From: Psococerastis gibbosa
Lineage: Eukaryota > Arthropoda > Insecta > Psocodea > Psocidae
Assembly: GCA_963971405.1 (NCBI GenBank)
Contig: OZ020488.1
Location: forward strand, 11,535,261-11,599,260
Direction: 5' to 3'
DNA: 64,000 nucleotides
The position numbers and the translations under genes are program-made. Of this stretch, positions 33,560 through 44,959 are shown piece by piece (within the stretch, counting starts at the first letter, position 1; each line of letters begins with the position of its first letter). The notes below the pieces were generated by a model. It worked only from the letters and a program-made list of their open reading frames with translations. It was not told the DNA's origin and ran no database searches.

Positions 33560-35055
33560 TAGGAAAATGTTTGCATTGAACCAATGTTACATCTGCAAAA
33601 ATTCAATTTTTTTCATTGCACTAAAAATTCGTAATTTTTTTCTATTTTTGTTGTTGGTAAAACCGTTACATTTCTAAAAAAATTATTGACGTGGTAGGAA
33701 GCGATAATACAGTTTAAACTTGGCCCAAAATCATGCATAGCCTAGTTCAAGCAGAAGACTGTTGCAGTTGCCATTAAGTCAGGGCTAAGGAACATCCAGT
33801 GGAGTAGTACGTAAAAACTTGTATGGAAACTGTTACATGTTGCATAGTTACACTGTTACATTATAAGCAAATTTGGTACAATGATGCTGCAACAATTTTC
33901 GGACAAAGAGTTGCAACATTAGAACAATGACATTTGAACTTGGTTACAAAAGTGGCAATGTCTAAAAGATAACAGAGCGAAGTCTTTTATTTAAAAAAAA
34001 AGTAAAAAAGTGCAAAACTGGGTGAGATATAAAATAAAATGTGGGCCAAACAACTTCAAGACGCTCCCCTGAAAAATTACGTTTTTAGAGATGTAACACT
34101 TCATAAAAAATGCGACGATATAGCCTATATATTATGTACGCGTATTTGTTAAAAAAAACAACAGTTTTGCCCTATGGGCTAGGCCCGCCCGTTATAGGGG
34201 GAAAATTTTAACCTAGACAAGGTTAATTGATTTAAAGCAACTTAACTTTTATTGGAGTTTGTTTGTATGTGACTAGTGTTATGTTGATGTGTTGGTCTAC
34301 CTTGCATTAGCATTTTTTTAAAAATGTTGCAAATGGTCTCTTTTATGTATAATTTTTTTAATTGATAGTACGTTTGCAAGTTTTATTAGATCTTCGGTGG
34401 GGCATCTACCATGGGTCCAACCAAGCAATCGAAACGTTAAGATTTGTAGCCATTACCCGACGGAGCTCTTGGCAAAAAAGGTTCGCTCACGGATAGATTC
34501 GAGTTATAACAGGCTACTTTAAAAATGTCAGGAAACCTAATTTAATGCAAAAGTAGATATTTCTTTTTCCTAAAAAAACAACACGTGTAGCAGGGCAAAA
34601 ATTACAATATAAACAAGCTATAACCCCCCCCCCCTCAAATTCGGACCTTTCCACTAGATAGAAGTGAACTTGACTTTTCGCTACACACTATAGCATCGCA
34701 GTCCTCCCGGAAATGAAATCATGGTTACGAGTTTGGTACCGCAATGAGGTATTACCGATTCCAACTTGTAGTGAGCAAAATAGGCTAACGCTTAAATACC
34801 TGTTGTACTAGTATAAGCTAAGACATGTATAAGCCAACTATGCAAGTAGGATCGTTCACCCCTTAAGCAACCCATTTCTCAAGCTGCTAATTGAATTGTT
34901 ATTTTTTCATTTTGTCCTTTCAACCTTTAATAGTTAAAATAATATTGAATCTCAAATGGGTTAGATTTTCATTCATGAAAAGCTTTAGGCTAATCAGCCT
35001 TTTTGGGACATGATACTGCATACATCACTCGAACGCAATGATGATGATATAGCAA
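33560..35055. other. No recognisable feature
   Basis: AT-rich intron-like sequence, no repeat family identified with confidence and no exon-like frame. Confidence 0.45.
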
Positions 35056-35057
35056 AA

Positions 35058-35717
35058 GAACCGGTACGAGTTAACAAGTACCGTACACGCTTTCCTATTT
35101 ATGAATTAGTAAGTAAGTAAGTAAGTAAATAATATACTACCAAGTTTTCATGCACAGTTTACATTGTCTACTATTATACGTGTAGGTACAGAGATAAAAA
35201 AAATGTAAGTAAGCTAGTTCCATGATTTAAACAATTGTCCTATGGTTAAATGTCGGTTGCCTCGACTTTCCCCATCCCCAAGCACTGTATTGATCGATCG
35301 GACGATTGCATAGTCAAGAATAAATTAAATAAATTACAACACAGTAATAATGACAAGGTACAGGGTATGAAAAGCATTGAGCATGAATTATCCATAATTT
35401 TTTCAAAACATAATTTTTTATTCAAAACCAACCCATTATATGGGAAAGCAACCTATTCGGTTTTGTTACTCATTTAACACCAAAAATATACCGGAAAAAT
35501 TAATTTTTAGTCATTTTTCATAAAAGTTTAGGCTTTTTTATTTTTTTGCGTCCAGAACGGAACTATCAAGGAGCAAGCAACCTCTTGTATTTTGTTTAAA
35601 TTAATAACAACTACAATATGTGTGAATTTAAAGAATATCGTTGGAGCAATTTTGAGAAAATTAAATTTAGCCCTTTTTTGAGTTTTTGGAGGGTAAAACC
35701 CCCAACAATGAGTTGCT
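35058..35717 (+). mobile_element. Helentron-like element, family A copy 6 (divergent, 3' truncated)
   Basis: It starts gaaccggtacgagttaacaa, then an altered subterminal repeat (cgctttcctatttatgaat). It continues with family blocks (attgatcgatcgg, aggaactatcaaggagcaa-like) and stops before the CAGA tract. An (AGTA)n stretch at 35107-35128 is inside. Confidence 0.5.
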
Positions 35718-35928
35718 GGGACATTGTGAATCGGTTACTCTAGAAACGTAAACCTGCTGAAGAAATATATGTACACAATACAATACATTGTCATTGTTAC
35801 CTTCTGTATGCATACAGCATAGCCAAGCCTACAAGTTAAAAGGTAGTGAAGATTTGTAGGTATAACGGCTGGTGAAAATCTAATCAATCAACTCCGATGA
35901 AAAGGCATCGTTGTTGTTTAGTTTCGTT

Positions 35929-36135
35929 TTAAGGACTTTTTATGGAACCAGATCTACTTTTAGTGGCCTATAGGTCCCTTGTCCAATGCCAACGACCCCA
36001 TGGATTTCAGACATTATTAGTTTTGTTTTCGTATGCATTTTTTGGCCATTGGCAAACTGGTCTCGATGTCAGGTTACAAGTTGAGAGAAGCTTACCGTTG
36101 ACGCAATGAAACGGGCGAAGGCATGAATGAGATGA
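35929..36135. mobile_element. Interspersed repeat M copy 2
   Basis: Starts ttaaggactttttatggaac and contains cccttgtccaatgccaacga and tttttggccattgg. The M copy at 61.4/62.4 kb shows the same start at both outer ends in inverted orientation, so M is likely a terminal-inverted-repeat element. Confidence 0.55.
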
Positions 36136-36139
36136 ACTC

Positions 36140-37090
36140 AGAATTGGCGGCCAGTGAATTGTTCTAAATATACCTTGGTAGTACTTGATGACAATACAAT
36201 ACATTAATTCTTTATTTCTTCAAAAAGAATACAATGCATTTGTAATGAAATTTACACAATTTATACTTTATAATTGTTATTTGATGTACCTATAAATTCC
36301 TCACTATGAACGGTTCGACGAGAAAACTTCCAAAACTTCCCAAACCATAAATTAATGAAGTTGGCTGAAAAGTTTAAAGCCCTGAAACAATTTTTTTAAA
36401 AGCAATTATCTTTAGAAGCCCAATGATTTTACAACCCGTCCCCAAGGTATGGAAGGGCTGTATAGCTGAGTTAGCAATGAAATACTGCTTGTTTACCGTC
36501 GGGGGCGAGAAACATGGCACCAGTTGGAAAACAACTTCTTATAAGTTATTTTTCAAAAAGGAATATAGGAAGAGATAAGGGGAAATGTTTTGTCGAATTC
36601 CCCATTAGATAACATTGCGTTATTAGATAGTGCTGAGTTGTAACTAAAGACACGATTTGAAATGCGTTATGGAATTTGTTGAAGAATTTAGACTTATTAC
36701 ACTATTTTCGTGTTGTAGTTTTTTGTTGCACTACATTTCGGATATTTTTGGCCTTTTTCTGCTAGTTTTTTTTTTTAAACTGTGCTTAGTGTCAGGATTA
36801 ATCTATTGAATTGCGAAAAATATTAGGAGGAGGAAAGAAGAAAGTTTTATTTTCTTTCTTGGGGGGGGGGGGGGTTATTTGTGGAAACAAATAAACTTTA
36901 TGTGAACATGTTTTAGGTGGATTCATCATACACCCTGTATTTACAAGAATAGAATGATAATATATTACTTATTTAAATAGGCTACTTTATTATAATTAGT
37001 ACCAAAATAAACATACGTAAGCTATAAATAGTAATAACGATGTGATCTTTTATCATTTTTTTTGCAAATATGGAGAATAGTCCTTTAAAA
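36140..37090. other. No recognisable feature except a G run
   Basis: AT-rich, with a G run at about 36861. No exon or repeat family recognised. Confidence 0.45.
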
Positions 37091-37093
37091 TGA

Positions 37094-37234
37094 CGACATG
37101 GTAGTAGCGTCCATCGATAGGTACTTGTGCGAGCCTCTCGGAGACGTGTCGTAACTCAACTAGGGCACAGAGGCGACTGAAGAGATCAATGGGATACATT
37201 CATTAAATTGTTCATATGCGATTAACCTTTTTTT
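37094..37234 (+). mobile_element. tRNA-derived SINE, family U copy 2
   Basis: The head gacatggtagtagcgtcca and cttgtgcgagcctctcgg resemble A and B boxes about 30 nt apart. Then gacgtgtcgtaactcaa, aggcgactgaagagatcaa, and the end gattaacctttttttt, whose T run may act as a Pol III stop. Confidence 0.55.
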
Positions 37235-37309
37235 AAATTATTTCTTTATGTATAGCCCTACATACATTTTTATCGCTATTAAATAAATAATTTCCAAAAA
37301 TCGTTTTGT

Positions 37310-37505
37310 TTTATTGCCAAGCTAACATAACGTAGTTTGGGCTATTATTGTAGCAATTGCGTAATTAGTACTTACATTCAACTAGGAAGGCCCTGGACCA
37401 CCTGCTTTACTTGTTCTCCAAATCATGGCCAGCAAATGCAGCAAGTGTGAGACTCGAACCAACAACCTTTCGGGTGATAGTTGGAGTCTGTGCCGAACTA
37501 AGGCT
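37310..37505 (-). mobile_element. tRNA-derived SINE, family S copy 7
   Basis: B box on the minus strand (ggttcgagtctcacac), body ggccatgatttggaga, gcaggtggtccagg. A short insertion splits the tatagccc block. Confidence 0.65.
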
Positions 37506-38029
37506 AAGGTTTATTTGTCGCCCCTCCTCCCTATACAGTATACAGTGATACACTCCATTAACTGTACGTCAGCGCCCTAGAAATGCACTTTTGTAGACTT
37601 ACCAAAAACAACTGTATAGCAAATACATATGGCTAGAGTATTATACAGGAGAGATGGAACGTTCAAGCGGGCCAATTTTTTTTTTTTTTTTTTTTTATCC
37701 TTGGGCTACCTGGGTACGTTTTTCAAATGCCGGGCATTATTTATGGTTTATACAACGTCCCATAATTTCTCATTTTTGTCCTCAAATTTACTCACATATT
37801 CCTATATGGTTTTCATTCGCCAGTTTGAATATCCGCAAATGCATGGAATGGAGTACGAGTAATTCTTCCCATGGCAACACTAACAGGTTCGGTACATAAA
37901 ATTCCGAATGGCTACAATTGATACTCTGCACCTCATGAGGCGATATAGTTGACCATTTGTTCTTCTCATTCATGAGTGCAATTAATGCTTCTTTGATGAT
38001 TCTGTGACATCACTCTATAGCCTTTAAAA

Positions 38030-38234
38030 AAAAAAGGTTAATGCCATACAAACAATTCAATGAATGCATCCGATTGACCTCTTCAGTCGCCTCACTAAGT
38101 TACCTAATAGGTACTTGTGTCAAGTAACGACACATCTCCGATCGCATGGCGTGTAGAGACTCGCACATGCACAAGCACGCTACCACCTGGCCATCGAAGT
38201 CGATAGCACGCTACCACCTAGCCATCGAAGTAGA
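38030..38234 (-). mobile_element. tRNA-derived SINE, family U copy 3 with doubled head
   Basis: On the minus strand the A-box-like tggccaggtggtagcgtgct is followed ~25 nt later by gtgcgagtctctac (B-box-like), and the element ends in ggcattaacctttttttttt. The first ~33 bp of the head (gcacgctaccacctggccat on +) is present twice in tandem. Confidence 0.55.
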
Positions 38235-38693
38235 TTTTTTGAGGTCTGTAAATACAAATCTTGTGGTGTACGCAATTAATTCCCTTGCATCATTCAAAAA
38301 GTATTTTTTACCATTATAAAGAACTCTGCTTTCGTTCGGGAGGGGGGTTCATTCGTCAACAGGGGTACTCACCCCCGGGGGAAATTTTGCCCCCCACCCA
38401 CCTCTCTGAATGTGCTGCATTGGGCTGCAGCCTCATTAACCGGTTGGATAAACAATGGAAAGCTATATAAAATGCAATTCAACAATTCCTACTTGACCTA
38501 CTAATGAGGTATTTCAGATATTATTAACGATGTTGAGGCTCATTTAAATTATTTATGATTATAATTTATTCAATACTAATTAGAGTTTTTCACACATGGC
38601 TAACAATTCCCTACTGTATGTATACAATAGGAACGCTGCAGGTCAGCTATAGTATCAGAATAGTAATTAACTTTTTTTTTCATATTTTTTCAG

Positions 38694-38779
38694 TTACCAT
38701 GGCGCTAAATATTGCAATCCTGTGGTGTAACTGTGTGACGTTCATTTCCTCCCTTCTTCTGATATACGGATTGCGGAAG
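38694..38779 (+). CDS. Host-gene exon (candidate), membrane segment
   Basis: An 86 nt exon with acceptor catattttttcag and donor AAG|gtatgt. The first two bases complete the codon left by the exon ending at 29250. Then come 28 codons: TMALNIAILWCNCVTFISSL followed by LLIYGLRK, ending in phase 0. This is a clear transmembrane helix ending in a basic residue. The LLLIYGxxK ending is common in insect four-helix DUF4728-type proteins, but the family call is tentative. The next exon was not found with confidence. Confidence 0.6.
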
Positions 38780-38928
38780 GTATGTTTAATTAATTATCTT
38801 GTCAACTCCTAAAAGTAGTACCCAATTAATTTTAGACACAGCTTTTTTGAACTGACTTCAAAAATACGACATTAAATATAAAAGCACGCTACAATACTGA
38901 CTACTCGGTACCTACTCAGTTTTTAGGC

Positions 38929-39492
38929 TACTAAAGTGATCGGGGTCGATGAAAAAGAAATAGTCCCAATTACAACTCTTTGTGGAGGACAAGCCAGAGG
39001 TAAAGAAGGCAGGAAGAAAGTTGTAATCAGAGGGAGGTACCTCAGGTTACAAAAGAAGACGAAGTGAGTTACCAAAGCCAGAGTCAAAGGCTGCCGCTGC
39101 TACTTGAGCTAACGAAAGGTGTATCAAAATCACAGTGTGAAACCTCAGGTTACAAAAGGAGACAAAACTGGTTACAATAAGCCAAAGGTTGCAGTAACAG
39201 CTACTGAAGTGACCGGGGTCGACGAAAAAGAAACAGTCGCAATTGCAACTCTTCGGAGAGCAGCAAACTGAGTTAAAATAAGAAGTAATGTTATAATCAG
39301 AGGGACGCTCCTCTGGTTACAAAAGTAGGCAAACTGAGTTACCAACGCCAAAGACTACAGTACGGGTAGCAGCAGCTATCTGAGCTAAGTAAGCATGTAA
39401 CAATACTCAGGTTACAAAACTGTTTGCAATAAGCCAAAGACTGCAGTAAAGGCCACTAATGTGACCGGGGGTCGACGAAAAAGAAATTGTCG
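38929..39492. repeat. Tandem array, units of ~250-270 bp
   Basis: ctactaaagtgatcggggtc (38929), ctactgaagtgaccggggtc (39201) and ccactaatgtgaccgggggt (39452) begin successive units. Each unit contains aaaaagaaa, gttataatcagaggga and tcaggttacaaaa. The array starts 150 bp after the exon donor. Short open stretches (TGVDEKETVAI) exist, but no frame crosses a unit. Confidence 0.7.
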
Positions 39493-39499
39493 CGTTTAC

Positions 39500-40340
39500 A
39501 ACTTTGTAGTCTCACTGCGCCTTTCCCAGTCGCCGTACTGCAGCGATTCCTTCCTACCCTTTATTTCTAACTATTCCTACCATACTCATTTTTCCCCCCA
39601 ACCACCCTTCCTAAGTTACGGACGCATTTCTTCCAGCAGCTACAGGACTCAACCTGCGTATCATAGTTTGGTCTGCTAAGCGGCCTCGCAAGAGGTAGAA
39701 GGCTCTAGTAAATCCCATACTGCCTCGTATGATACCTTGAATCACACATGTAAATGGCAGTAGCAGTGAAGAAAGGCAGCAAGCAAAGGCAAAGGTGTTT
39801 GGTTTGCAAATTCTCCACTTCCGCTGAAACAAAAAAAAAGTGAAACATCTATGAAGGACCTAAACCTCATAAACGTTCGTTACTGTCACATTGGCAGACA
39901 GCTTACTATACGGCCAACTCCAGGTATCCATGAAAGGGTTAAATTATAATGATGATACTCGAGTTATTAAATTTGTCGTCTCCGTCACGAAACCGAAAGG
40001 GTTTATATAACCCGAAACGTCCGCTTATCCCATTTGCATTCTGTAGTTCTGTGAGTTTATGAATAGCCCAGCAAACAAACACATAATTTCAGGTGCCGTA
40101 TACATGTAGGTATACTGCAGTGTATTAATTAGAAGCTGATGAGCTGCCAAAGGCAAGCAAACTCCATTATTGTAACCTTTGACGAAAGTGGCTAATTAAG
40201 AATTAAAAGGTACAATTTCTGTTATTCGTATATAGACTATGAATAACTGTTTGGCAAAGGACAATTTTGCGGTAAAAAACAATGCCTTTGGCTCAATGAA
40301 GTATTTCAATGCCAGTGCTTTTCAGTACTCTATTGGTAAA
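39500..40340. other. No recognisable gene
   Basis: Mixed sequence with a motif (aacccgaaacgtccgcttat) that recalls retroelement 3' regions, without a usable frame. Otherwise nothing identified. Confidence 0.4.
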
Positions 40341-40343
40341 GGT

Positions 40344-40460
40344 TAATGGCAATGGTGAAATATTAATTTAGCAAAGGTTTAGTTGGACTTACACCGCAGG
40401 CAATAAAGTCCAACTAACCCTTTGTTAAATAATAATATTACAGCATTGCCATTAAACTAA
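40344..40460. repeat. Imperfect inverted repeat, ~50 bp arms
   Basis: aatggcaatggtgaaatatt...ggtttagttggact pairs with agtccaactaaccctttgtt...cagcattgccatt. The loop is about 18 nt. It lies immediately before MITE family I copy 1. Confidence 0.6.
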
Positions 40461-40467
40461 AGAGTGT

Positions 40468-40930
40468 ACGTTCCGTAGGAAATTCGCACCCCAAAATTTA
40501 ATACTTTTTTTTATTTTTTTTATTTTTTTATTTTTTATTTTTTTTTTGCTTAAGGGTATACAGCCATTACCAAATCCATCTGGCAAAAACTGCTATCGGG
40601 AGCTCACTGGACAACGAGGTTGCCCAGGGACCGTCTAAAACAGCTTGCACAACGTCCTACCACTTTTGTCCGATTTTATTTTTTATTTAAATAACTAAGC
40701 AAGTTATTAAAATATTGTTTCTTTTAAGTTGTAGAAGACTACTTTATGTATCATATAATAGGCCATTGCTTATTTTTCGTTTTGTAGTGTTTCGTTATCT
40801 ATTATACGTGAAATTTTAACCCTCAATCATTTTTATGAAACAGCTACGGTCCCAAAAATTAAAAATACCCTATTATATCGAGGCAAAAAACAAAATTATG
40901 TATGAAGTAGTCTTCTACAACTTACAAATG
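40468..40930. mobile_element. TTAA-type MITE, family I copy 1 (interrupted)
   Basis: Left end gagtgtacgttccgtaggaa. The middle gttgtagaagactactttat and tcatataatagg matches copies at 44.6 and 60.4 kb. The right terminal repeat is lost near the V SINE. A minus-strand LINE 3' end is inserted at about 40500-40665. Confidence 0.6.
40500..40665 (-). mobile_element. Jockey-type LINE 3' end (minus), inside MITE I
   Basis: The reverse complement of ctcactggacaacgaggttg cccagggaccgtct matches the 3' UTR of the LINE at 10.69-11.2 kb. The T-rich stretch at 40505-40550 is its poly-A tail. Confidence 0.65.
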
Positions 40931-40948
40931 AGCCATATTTTGAAATCT

Positions 40949-41315
40949 GCCAACGGCCTTACCATGTTGATTCCATTAGAGCAGAGCATGTTTCAAACTG
41001 CGGCAACTTAGTAGTGTGCACAGCGGTGGCAGGGGAACCTGGTGGGACATGATAACTCGCTCAGGCAGTATAAGTCGAGTCCTGGTCACCTCCGATTTAA
41101 TCGTGTGACTTTACCATGTTCCCCAAGTGGTTCGGAATCCACTATAATCAGGAGGTCCACCCTGTTAGTCAACTCCCCTTTCCCCGAGGTGAAAGAGTCT
41201 GCCCTTAGGGTGCCTCAAGTTAACAAACAGACTCACTCCCCCCGCCAGGCTGACAGGGTTGCTTAAAGCAGAAATGCTGAAAGCAGGCGTTAGAAACAAC
41301 AACAACAACAACAAC
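40949..41315 (+). mobile_element. SINE family V copy 6, full length with 14 bp target duplication
   Basis: The perfect duplication atattttgaaatct is at 40935-40948 and 41316-41329. The SINE is 367 bp: head gccaacggccttaccatgtt, middle gtcctggtcacctccgattt, 3' domain gctgacagggttgctt, tail (AAC)n. The head resembles the start of 5S rRNA (compare ggccataccaccttgaa). Reference copy for the long form. Confidence 0.8.
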
Positions 41316-41349
41316 ATATTTTGAAATCTAGCTTTGTTAATTTGGCTTG

Positions 41350-41486
41350 TTCGTACGTGCAAGTCTCTAAACACCATGCGATCGAAAACCTGTCGTACCT
41401 CAACATAGGTATTACCTACAGAGGTTATTTGGATACATTCATTGAATTGTTTCTGTGCGAATAATCTTAAAAAAAAAAAAAATGTT
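41350..41486 (+). mobile_element. tRNA-derived SINE, family U copy 4 (partial)
   Basis: Contains gtcgtacctcaac, ggatacattcattgaattgt and the T/A-rich end aatcttaaaaaaa. The middle part has gone. Confidence 0.4.
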
Positions 41487-41489
41487 AAT

Positions 41490-42120
41490 TACATAAAAAA
41501 AATAAGAAACCTGTAAAAACAACGGATTTGGATGTAGGTACCTATTTCTTTAGTGTTACATTAGCTTAACACTAGTGTTATATATTCAATGCCAAGATCA
41601 AGAATAATGTACCTACATCAAAATGTAATGCAATAGTATTTGTTACCAAGACTTTTCAAGCGATGATGTGAACCACCCTTATTGGCGGAGCAAAATCTGC
41701 AAACATTTTTCTCAGTTGTTGTCAGTTGAAACGTAAGAGCCCATTTGTAGAAAGAGACAAAATCATTATACAATACATACTATAAATACATACTGGTCAT
41801 TCCTTGTTTACACATCGGAAATTGTTTCCCTCTGGCTAAGAGACTATCAAACTTTCCTTACAAAGACACTTCGTCCTATGTAAATAAACCATCAGCAAGC
41901 TTATCTCCAAATTTTCCACTGGCCAAAATTGAAAATTGTCATGTTTATCTTGTATGTTTTCTGAAACAACAAATATATTTGATTTGTTTTGATCTTATGC
42001 TTTTGCTGTTTAAAAAACCTTGGATCCTACGACGGTGCGGCATATAACAGAAATTAGAGGATTTCGAAAAACTTCGAACCAATGAATCATGAAATGATTT
42101 TGAATGTATGTATGTAATGT
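41490..42120. other. No gene; holds a half-palindrome
   Basis: AT-rich. At 41569-41599 aacactagtgttatatattc aatgccaa equals half of the perfect palindrome at 47095-47150. Confidence 0.5.
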
Positions 42121-42127
42121 CATGGAG

Positions 42128-42360
42128 TACTTTTATGTGTACCTAGGCTCACTTATAGTGACCCATCGGTACTTTGTCCAATGCCAACGACCCCATGGGT
42201 TTTCGACAATCCATGATATAATGCCTCCGTATCAATTTTTGGCCATTGGAAAAATAGCATACGTCTTTGATGTCAATCAGCACCGGCTACAGCGATGCTT
42301 GGACAAGCTGAGGCCAGCTTAACATTGACGCAATGTAACTGACGAAAGCATAACTTAACC
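42128..42360. mobile_element. Interspersed repeat M copy 3
   Basis: Matches copy 2 colinearly: gtccaatgccaacgacccca, cgacaatccatgatataatg, aatttttggccattgg, gcttggacaagctg, cattgacgcaatg. Confidence 0.55.
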
Positions 42361-42496
42361 AAGTAAAGGTACTGAGATACGATCTTTGTTATTAGTCAGA
42401 ATGCAGAGATATAATATTGTACTTTGACTAGAATAATCGGATGTATACACGGTACGAAGATGTAATATTGTAAGTAGGTATCAACTGTAAGCTATA

Positions 42497-42894
42497 CAGG
42501 GGTGTCATATGCGGGGGGCTAGGAGCAGTTCCCCCCCCCCCCAAGGAAAATTCACGCCAAGAAAATTTCACGTCCCAGGGAAATCCCCCCCCCCCCCCCG
42601 AGGAAACGCAAGTTTTTCAATAAAGCAAACCAGGAAAACTAGTGTTTTAACGAAAATAATACCTAACCTAATCGTAAAAAAAAGTTTACAAAAAAATAAA
42701 ACAAACTTGCATATCAGAGAGGCTATGTTTTTATAATGGTCGATAAATTTGACTCTTTGATTAATAAATTGCGGGAATTTACCTTCCATTGCGCCATTGG
42801 CGTTGAATTTTTTTTTTTTTAAATTTCTTGTAAAGGGTGCATCGTAAAAAAATCTACCCCCCCCCCCCAATCCCCTGCTGAAATGACGCCACTG
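42497..42894. mobile_element. hAT-like MITE, 398 bp
   Basis: Inverted ends caggggtgtcatatgc and ctgaaatgacgccactg, with C runs near both ends. Target aagctata (42489-42496) and aagctaca (42895-42902), 7 of 8. The minus-strand 100 aa frame over it is not a gene. Confidence 0.7.
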
Positions 42895-42904
42895 AAGCTA
42901 CATA

Positions 42905-43480
42905 GTAACTTTTAATAAATAACTACTAACAAAGTTACAGCCTTTTATACCTAAGACAGTTACTTGTAGACTCAAGACTTTGTAATCACTGAGCGCTTCA
43001 TTATTAGTCCACAAAATTATAGGATAAATTATTCTGAATTGTCTTTTCAGTATTGATTTTCACCTTCAATGAAGTTTAGTAAATAACTTTCTATTTCCCC
43101 CAAACTCTCCTTCTCTCTCGTTAATTTCAAATTCCCTTTATATTATTAGGAATATTCGCTATCCTGTTGTGGAAGGCTCAAGGCTGTGGTAGCCTGGCCT
43201 AATTGGGGCGGTTCTAGCACTAAGATTACTGTTTTAAGACGACTCTAGGTAGCCTATATTAATAAAAATGAGACAAATACAAGACGAAAAAAACACACGA
43301 TACTATAAGCTATGTATAACAACCCTGGATGACTGGTGGCTCACCCTGCTACCCAGGGTCGTTCCAAGGTTCACTCTTCACTCTATATTTCCATCCATAT
43401 GATTTTATTTGTATGTTAACACTTGTAGTTAAGTGGGAAAACCCTTTTTTTATTCTAATTGTAAAAAATGAAATTAGTAG
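42905..43480. other. No recognisable feature
   Basis: Plain sequence, no exon, RNA or repeat identified. Confidence 0.45.
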
Positions 43481-43483
43481 ACT

Positions 43484-43714
43484 GACAGAGTAGACCTCCT
43501 GATTACAGTGGAATTCGAACCACTTGGGGAACATTGTAAAGTCACACGATTAAATCGGAGGTGACCAGGACTCGACACGCACGTAGACTGACTGGTATAG
43601 TCTCAGTGCGTTATCATGACCCTCCATGTTCCCCTGCCAAAGCTGTGCACACTACCAAATTTGCCGCAGTTTGAAACATGCTCTGCTCTAATGGATTCAA
43701 CATGGTAAGGCCGT
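43484..43714 (-). mobile_element. SINE family V copy 7 (3' truncated)
   Basis: On the minus strand from ccaacggccttaccatgttg to gaggtctactc. Contains aggactcgacacgcacgtag like copy 4. The 3' domain and tail are missing. Confidence 0.65.
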
Positions 43715-44179
43715 TGGCGTATTTTAGACATTCAAATACTCTTAAAATTATTTTATTCATTCATTCACAACTTTACGACATAACTTAGGCACGGAAGAAT
43801 ATTTAAAACTGAAAACATTGTTATTACTGACGTCCAAAACGTCCACAGTTGGATAGTTTTCAAAAGGCAGATAGCAAAGTTACAACACAATAATTTTAAT
43901 AAACCTAATAAAGTAGGCATTGGGTTCCGGAGCTCGTAAAAGTTTTTCCATAAATCTCCTGCCGACTTTCTCCATTTGTGCTGCTGGTCAACAGGAAGTC
44001 TATTCTGGTGAATTTGTATGAAATGGAGTGATGGAGAAGCATGGTTTATCTGTTTTCTCTGTAGTCATGTGCAGTGGCGAGTTTGGCCTTGTAGGGGCCC
44101 GTGGGCCACAATTGCGCAGGAACCATTTCTGGGGTAGAAAAGTACACCCTTAGACGTATATACCTAGGTACATTCATAG

Positions 44180-44364
44180 TTGTAAGGTGGTTGGTTCGAG
44201 TCCTACACTTCCTACATTTTCTGGCCATGCTTCAGAGGGCATGTAAAGCAGGCGGTCCCGGGCCTTCCTAGTTCAGTGTAAGAGAGGGCTTTATAGCCCT
44301 GACTCCGCAAGGTTGGCTTAGTAATAGAACAAAAAGGTCAATATTTATTTATTTATTTATTTAT
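44180..44364 (+). mobile_element. tRNA-derived SINE, family S copy 8
   Basis: B box ggttcgagtcctac, body ggccatgcttcagagggcat, gggctttatagccctgact and a clean (ATTT)n tail at 44341-44364. The A-box part is replaced by unrelated sequence. Confidence 0.7.
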
Positions 44365-44586
44365 CCATACGGAATTCATACGGATACAATGCAACTAATG
44401 TCCAAGATGTATGCGGGCGAAGGCATTGGACCGGAGGCATTTAGGCCAACATACTAAGTAGACCTAAATCTATAAAAAGTCTTTCGAAAATGCCTTATAT
44501 CTGCGATTTAAATATATAGCCAATAGACGTCGATTATTTAAGTAATTCGTTTCGTTGCTGCTATATGTTGGGCTTAAAACCTTTAA

Positions 44587-44949
44587 GAGGACATGCTACG
44601 CAGAAAATTAGCACTCCAAAATTTGTTTTTTCTATTTACTTCTTATTTTTTAATTAATTAAGAAAACAAGTTATTAAAGTTTCGGCTCAGGTAAGTTGAG
44701 ACTATTTCATGCATCATATAATAGGAAATATTAAATATTTGGTACCTTAGTTCTTTCATGAAAACCAGTGGGGATTACAATTTCGCGTAATTTAGGATTC
44801 TTGGAAAAACTACAAAACTGAAGAGTAAAAATACCCGATTATATAATGCACGAAGTAGTCTTCTACAATTTAAATATAATGAAGTTAATGAAATAAAAAA
44901 TGAAAAGTATTTAATTTTTGGGTGCCAATTTTCTTCGTAGCGTATCCTC
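44587..44949. mobile_element. TTAA-type MITE, family I copy 2 (complete)
   Basis: Flanked by TTAA (44583-44586, 44950-44953). Terminal repeats gaggacatgctacgcagaaa and the inverted ttcttcgtagcgtatcctc. Inner inverted blocks tgcatcatataatagg and ccgattatataatgca. The TTAA target suggests piggyBac-type mobilisation, though the tips are not the usual CCC. Confidence 0.7.
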
Positions 44950-44959
44950 TTAACAGTGA

